A DNA stretch of 64,000 nucleotides from UBA5543 sp964464965 (GTDB taxonomy: Bacteria > Bacteroidota > Bacteroidia > Chitinophagales > Chitinophagaceae): assembly GCA_964464965.1 (NCBI GenBank), contig CAYXHM010000004.1:1-64000 (forward strand), in the 5' to 3' direction. Shown here in pieces: positions 62,311-64,000 of the stretch. The notes below the pieces were generated by a model. That model had not been told where the DNA came from. It ran no database searches and saw only the letters and a list, made by a program, of their open reading frames with translations. The translations under genes were made by a program, and so were the position numbers. Numbering within the stretch: the stretch's first letter is position 1; each line of letters begins with the position of its first letter.

Positions 62311-64000
62311 ATGGACGAAAACAATCAGGGCGCGAACCCTCAGGAAAGCGCTGATGACACTAATAAAATAATCCAGGTAAACATAGAGGAACAAATGAAA
62401 ACTGCTTACATAGATTACTCTATGTCAGTTATCGTTGGCCGTGCTTTGCCGGATGTAAGAGATGGCCTGAAGCCTGTGCACCGCCGTGTTTTATATGCTA
62501 TGCACGAACTGGGTGTAAACTTTAATAAACCGTATAAGAAATCTGCCCGTATAGTGGGTGAGGTGCTGGGTAAGTACCACCCTCACGGCGATACTTCAGT
62601 ATATGACGCCATGGTGCGTATGGCACAGCCATGGAGCATGCGTTATACATTGGTTGACGGGCAGGGTAACTATGGCTCGCAGGATGGTGACGGGCCGGCT
62701 GCCATGCGTTATACAGAAGCCAGGCTGCAACGCCTTGCTGAAAGTATGATGGAAGACCTGGATAAAGAAACGGTTGACTTCTCGCTAAACTTTGACGACT
62801 CTCTCGAAGAGCCTACTGTAATGCCAACGCGTGTACCACAACTGTTATTAAACGGTTCATCTGGTATAGCGGTAGGTATGGCTACCAATATGATGCCGCA
62901 CAACCTGACAGAAGTGATTAATGGTTGTATAGCATATATAGATAATAAGGACATCACTATAGAAGAAATGATGACCCATATCAAAGCCCCTGATTTTCCA
63001 ACGGGAGGCATCATTTACGGTATGGATGGTATAAAAGCAGGTATGCACACCGGCCGCGGCAGGGTAGTGCTGAGGGGAAAGGTGACTGTCGAAACAACAA
63101 AGAACAACCGTGAACAGATCATTATTACAGAAGTGCCTTACCAGGTGAGCCGCGATGCACTTGCTGAAAAAATAGGTAACCTGGTAAACAATAAGATAAT
63201 AGAGGGTATCACCCATGTAGCCAATGAATCTAACAAAGATGGTACAAGGCTGGTGATAGAATTGCGCAGGGACGCAGTGGCGCAGGTGGTTATCAATAAC
63301 CTCTACAAGTTCAGCGAACTGCAAACTTCTTATGGTATCAACAACGTGGCGCTGGTGAATGGCCGCCCGCGTACCTTGAATGTTAAAGACCTTGTTTCAG
63401 AATTTATCATCTTCCGCCACGAGGTAATTGTTCGCCGTACACAATTTGAACTGCGTGAGGCTAAAAAGCGCGCCCATATATTAGAGGGTTACCTCATAGC
63501 GCTCGACCACCTGGACGAAGTGATTGCTTTGATACGCAGCTCTGTAAATCCTGATGAGGCCAAAACTGGATTGATAGAGAAATTCGGCATGAGCGAGATA
63601 CAGGCGAAGGCCGTACTGGAATTAAGGCTGCAACGCCTTACCGGTATGGAGCGCGATAAAATACGCGAAGAACATGCTGAACTGATGAAACTGATAGCGC
63701 ACCTGGAAGCAATACTGGGTAGCGAAGAAATGAGGTACCAGATCATTAAAGACGAGCTGCTGGATATACAGAAAAGGTTTGGAGACGAGCGCAAATCTGA
63801 AATACAGTACTTGGCCAATGAAATGCGTATTGAAGACCTGATAGAAGACGAGGATGTGGTTATTACTGTTTCTCACCTTGGTTATATCAAGCGTACATCA
63901 GCTGCCGAATACCGTGCACAGCGCAGGGGTGGCCGCGGGCTTAGGGGTGGCAGTACAAGGCAGGAAGATTATATAGAGCACCTGTTTGTAGCCTCTACGC
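62311..64000 (+). CDS. gyrA: DNA gyrase subunit A (5' part, runs off the right edge)
   Basis: 563 codons are visible. After a short acidic N-terminal extension comes TAYIDYSMSVIVGRALPDVRD. The quinolone-determining region is GKYHPHGDTSVYDAMVRMAQ with T95 and D99 at the positions of E. coli S83 and D87. The catalytic tyrosine is Y134 in GPAAMRYTEARL. The GyrA form (GDTSVYD and SQDGDGPAAMRYTE) contrasts with the ParC gene at 48404. The C-terminal domain is outside the window. Confidence 0.95.
   Translation, partial: MDENNQGANPQESADDTNKIIQVNIEEQMKTAYIDYSMSVIVGRALPDVRDGLKPVHRRVLYAMHELGVNFNKPYKKSARIVGEVLGKYHPHGDTSVYDAMVRMAQPWSMRYTLVDGQGNYGSQDGDGPAAMRYTEARLQRLAESMMEDLDKETVDFSLNFDDSLEEPTVMPTRVPQLLLNGSSGIAVGMATNMMPHNLTEVINGCIAYIDNKDITIEEMMTHIKAPDFPTGGIIYGMDGIKAGMHTGRGRVVLRGKVTVETTKNNREQIIITEVPYQVSRDALAEKIGNLVNNKIIEGITHVANESNKDGTRLVIELRRDAVAQVVINNLYKFSELQTSYGINNVALVNGRPRTLNVKDLVSEFIIFRHEVIVRRTQFELREAKKRAHILEGYLIALDHLDEVIALIRSSVNPDEAKTGLIEKFGMSEIQAKAVLELRLQRLTGMERDKIREEHAELMKLIAHLEAILGSEEMRYQIIKDELLDIQKRFGDERKSEIQYLANEMRIEDLIEDEDVVITVSHLGYIKRTSAAEYRAQRRGGRGLRGGSTRQEDYIEHLFVAST

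Overview
The window looks like a chromosomal segment of a Bacteroidota bacterium, most likely a Chitinophagaceae-type organism. Reasons seen in the sequence: moderate GC; many promoters of the Bacteroidota form TTTG-N19/20-TAnnTTTG, with few Shine-Dalgarno sequences; five secreted proteins carrying type IX secretion (T9SS) sorting domains of type A or B; and families typical of the phylum (DUF4249, DUF4260, DUF2279, DUF6597-AraC). Most of the window is ordinary core genome: gyrA, parC, gapA, pgk, rpsT, era, smpB, accD, pyrB, trxB, rluD, ung, mqnE. Genus-level placement is inference. Layout: 0-10 kb is the most accessory-looking part. Two paralogous TPR histidine kinases face each other (359-2155 and 8046-9857). 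Between them lie a T9SS beta-helix protein, a DUF559 nuclease-like protein, a DUF2007 protein and an operon of a Y-family DNA polymerase plus a SplB-like radical SAM protein. The spaces between 2.18 and 5.26 kb are filled with a composite hairpin repeat family whose second stem changes sequence between copies but stays self-complementary. 10-17 kb holds a Crp/Fnr regulator, a secreted metal-binding protein, thioredoxin reductase, a DUF4249 lipoprotein, an L,D-transpeptidase-like protein and the tyrosine degradation genes hppD-hmgA, with an AraC-type regulator divergent from hmgA. 18-28 kb holds rfbBA (dTDP-sugar synthesis), pgk and gapA as separate units, rpsT, a lytic transglycosylase, a TatA-type protein, rluD and a DUF2279 protein. 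28-38 kb holds a YpfJ-type metallopeptidase, two tandem T9SS type B paralogues with different numbers of internal repeats, a kdsC-iscX-fdx-DUF2520-plsC gene run, ung, a bestrophin, a FAH-family enzyme and a thioesterase. 38.1-39.9 kb is bracketed by an elongator tRNA-Met (+) and an initiator tRNA-fMet (-); between them are a decayed C-terminal fragment of cysN and one SDR gene. 40-64 kb holds era with an overlapping PLP enzyme, a DAACS transporter, DedA, an MFS transporter, mqnE (futalosine menaquinone route), a T9SS M43 metalloprotease, a bifunctional nuclease, parC, pyrR-pyrB, a GT-C glycosyltransferase, accD-smpB, a T9SS protein, a saccharopine dehydrogenase-like protein, a hotdog thioesterase, a second GT-C enzyme and the first 1690 bases of gyrA. 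The most notable candidate for something undescribed is the composite hairpin repeat together with the DUF559 nuclease gene that sits inside it. Second is the polymerase/radical SAM operon behind a perfect TTGTACA-N2-TGTACAA operator-like site.
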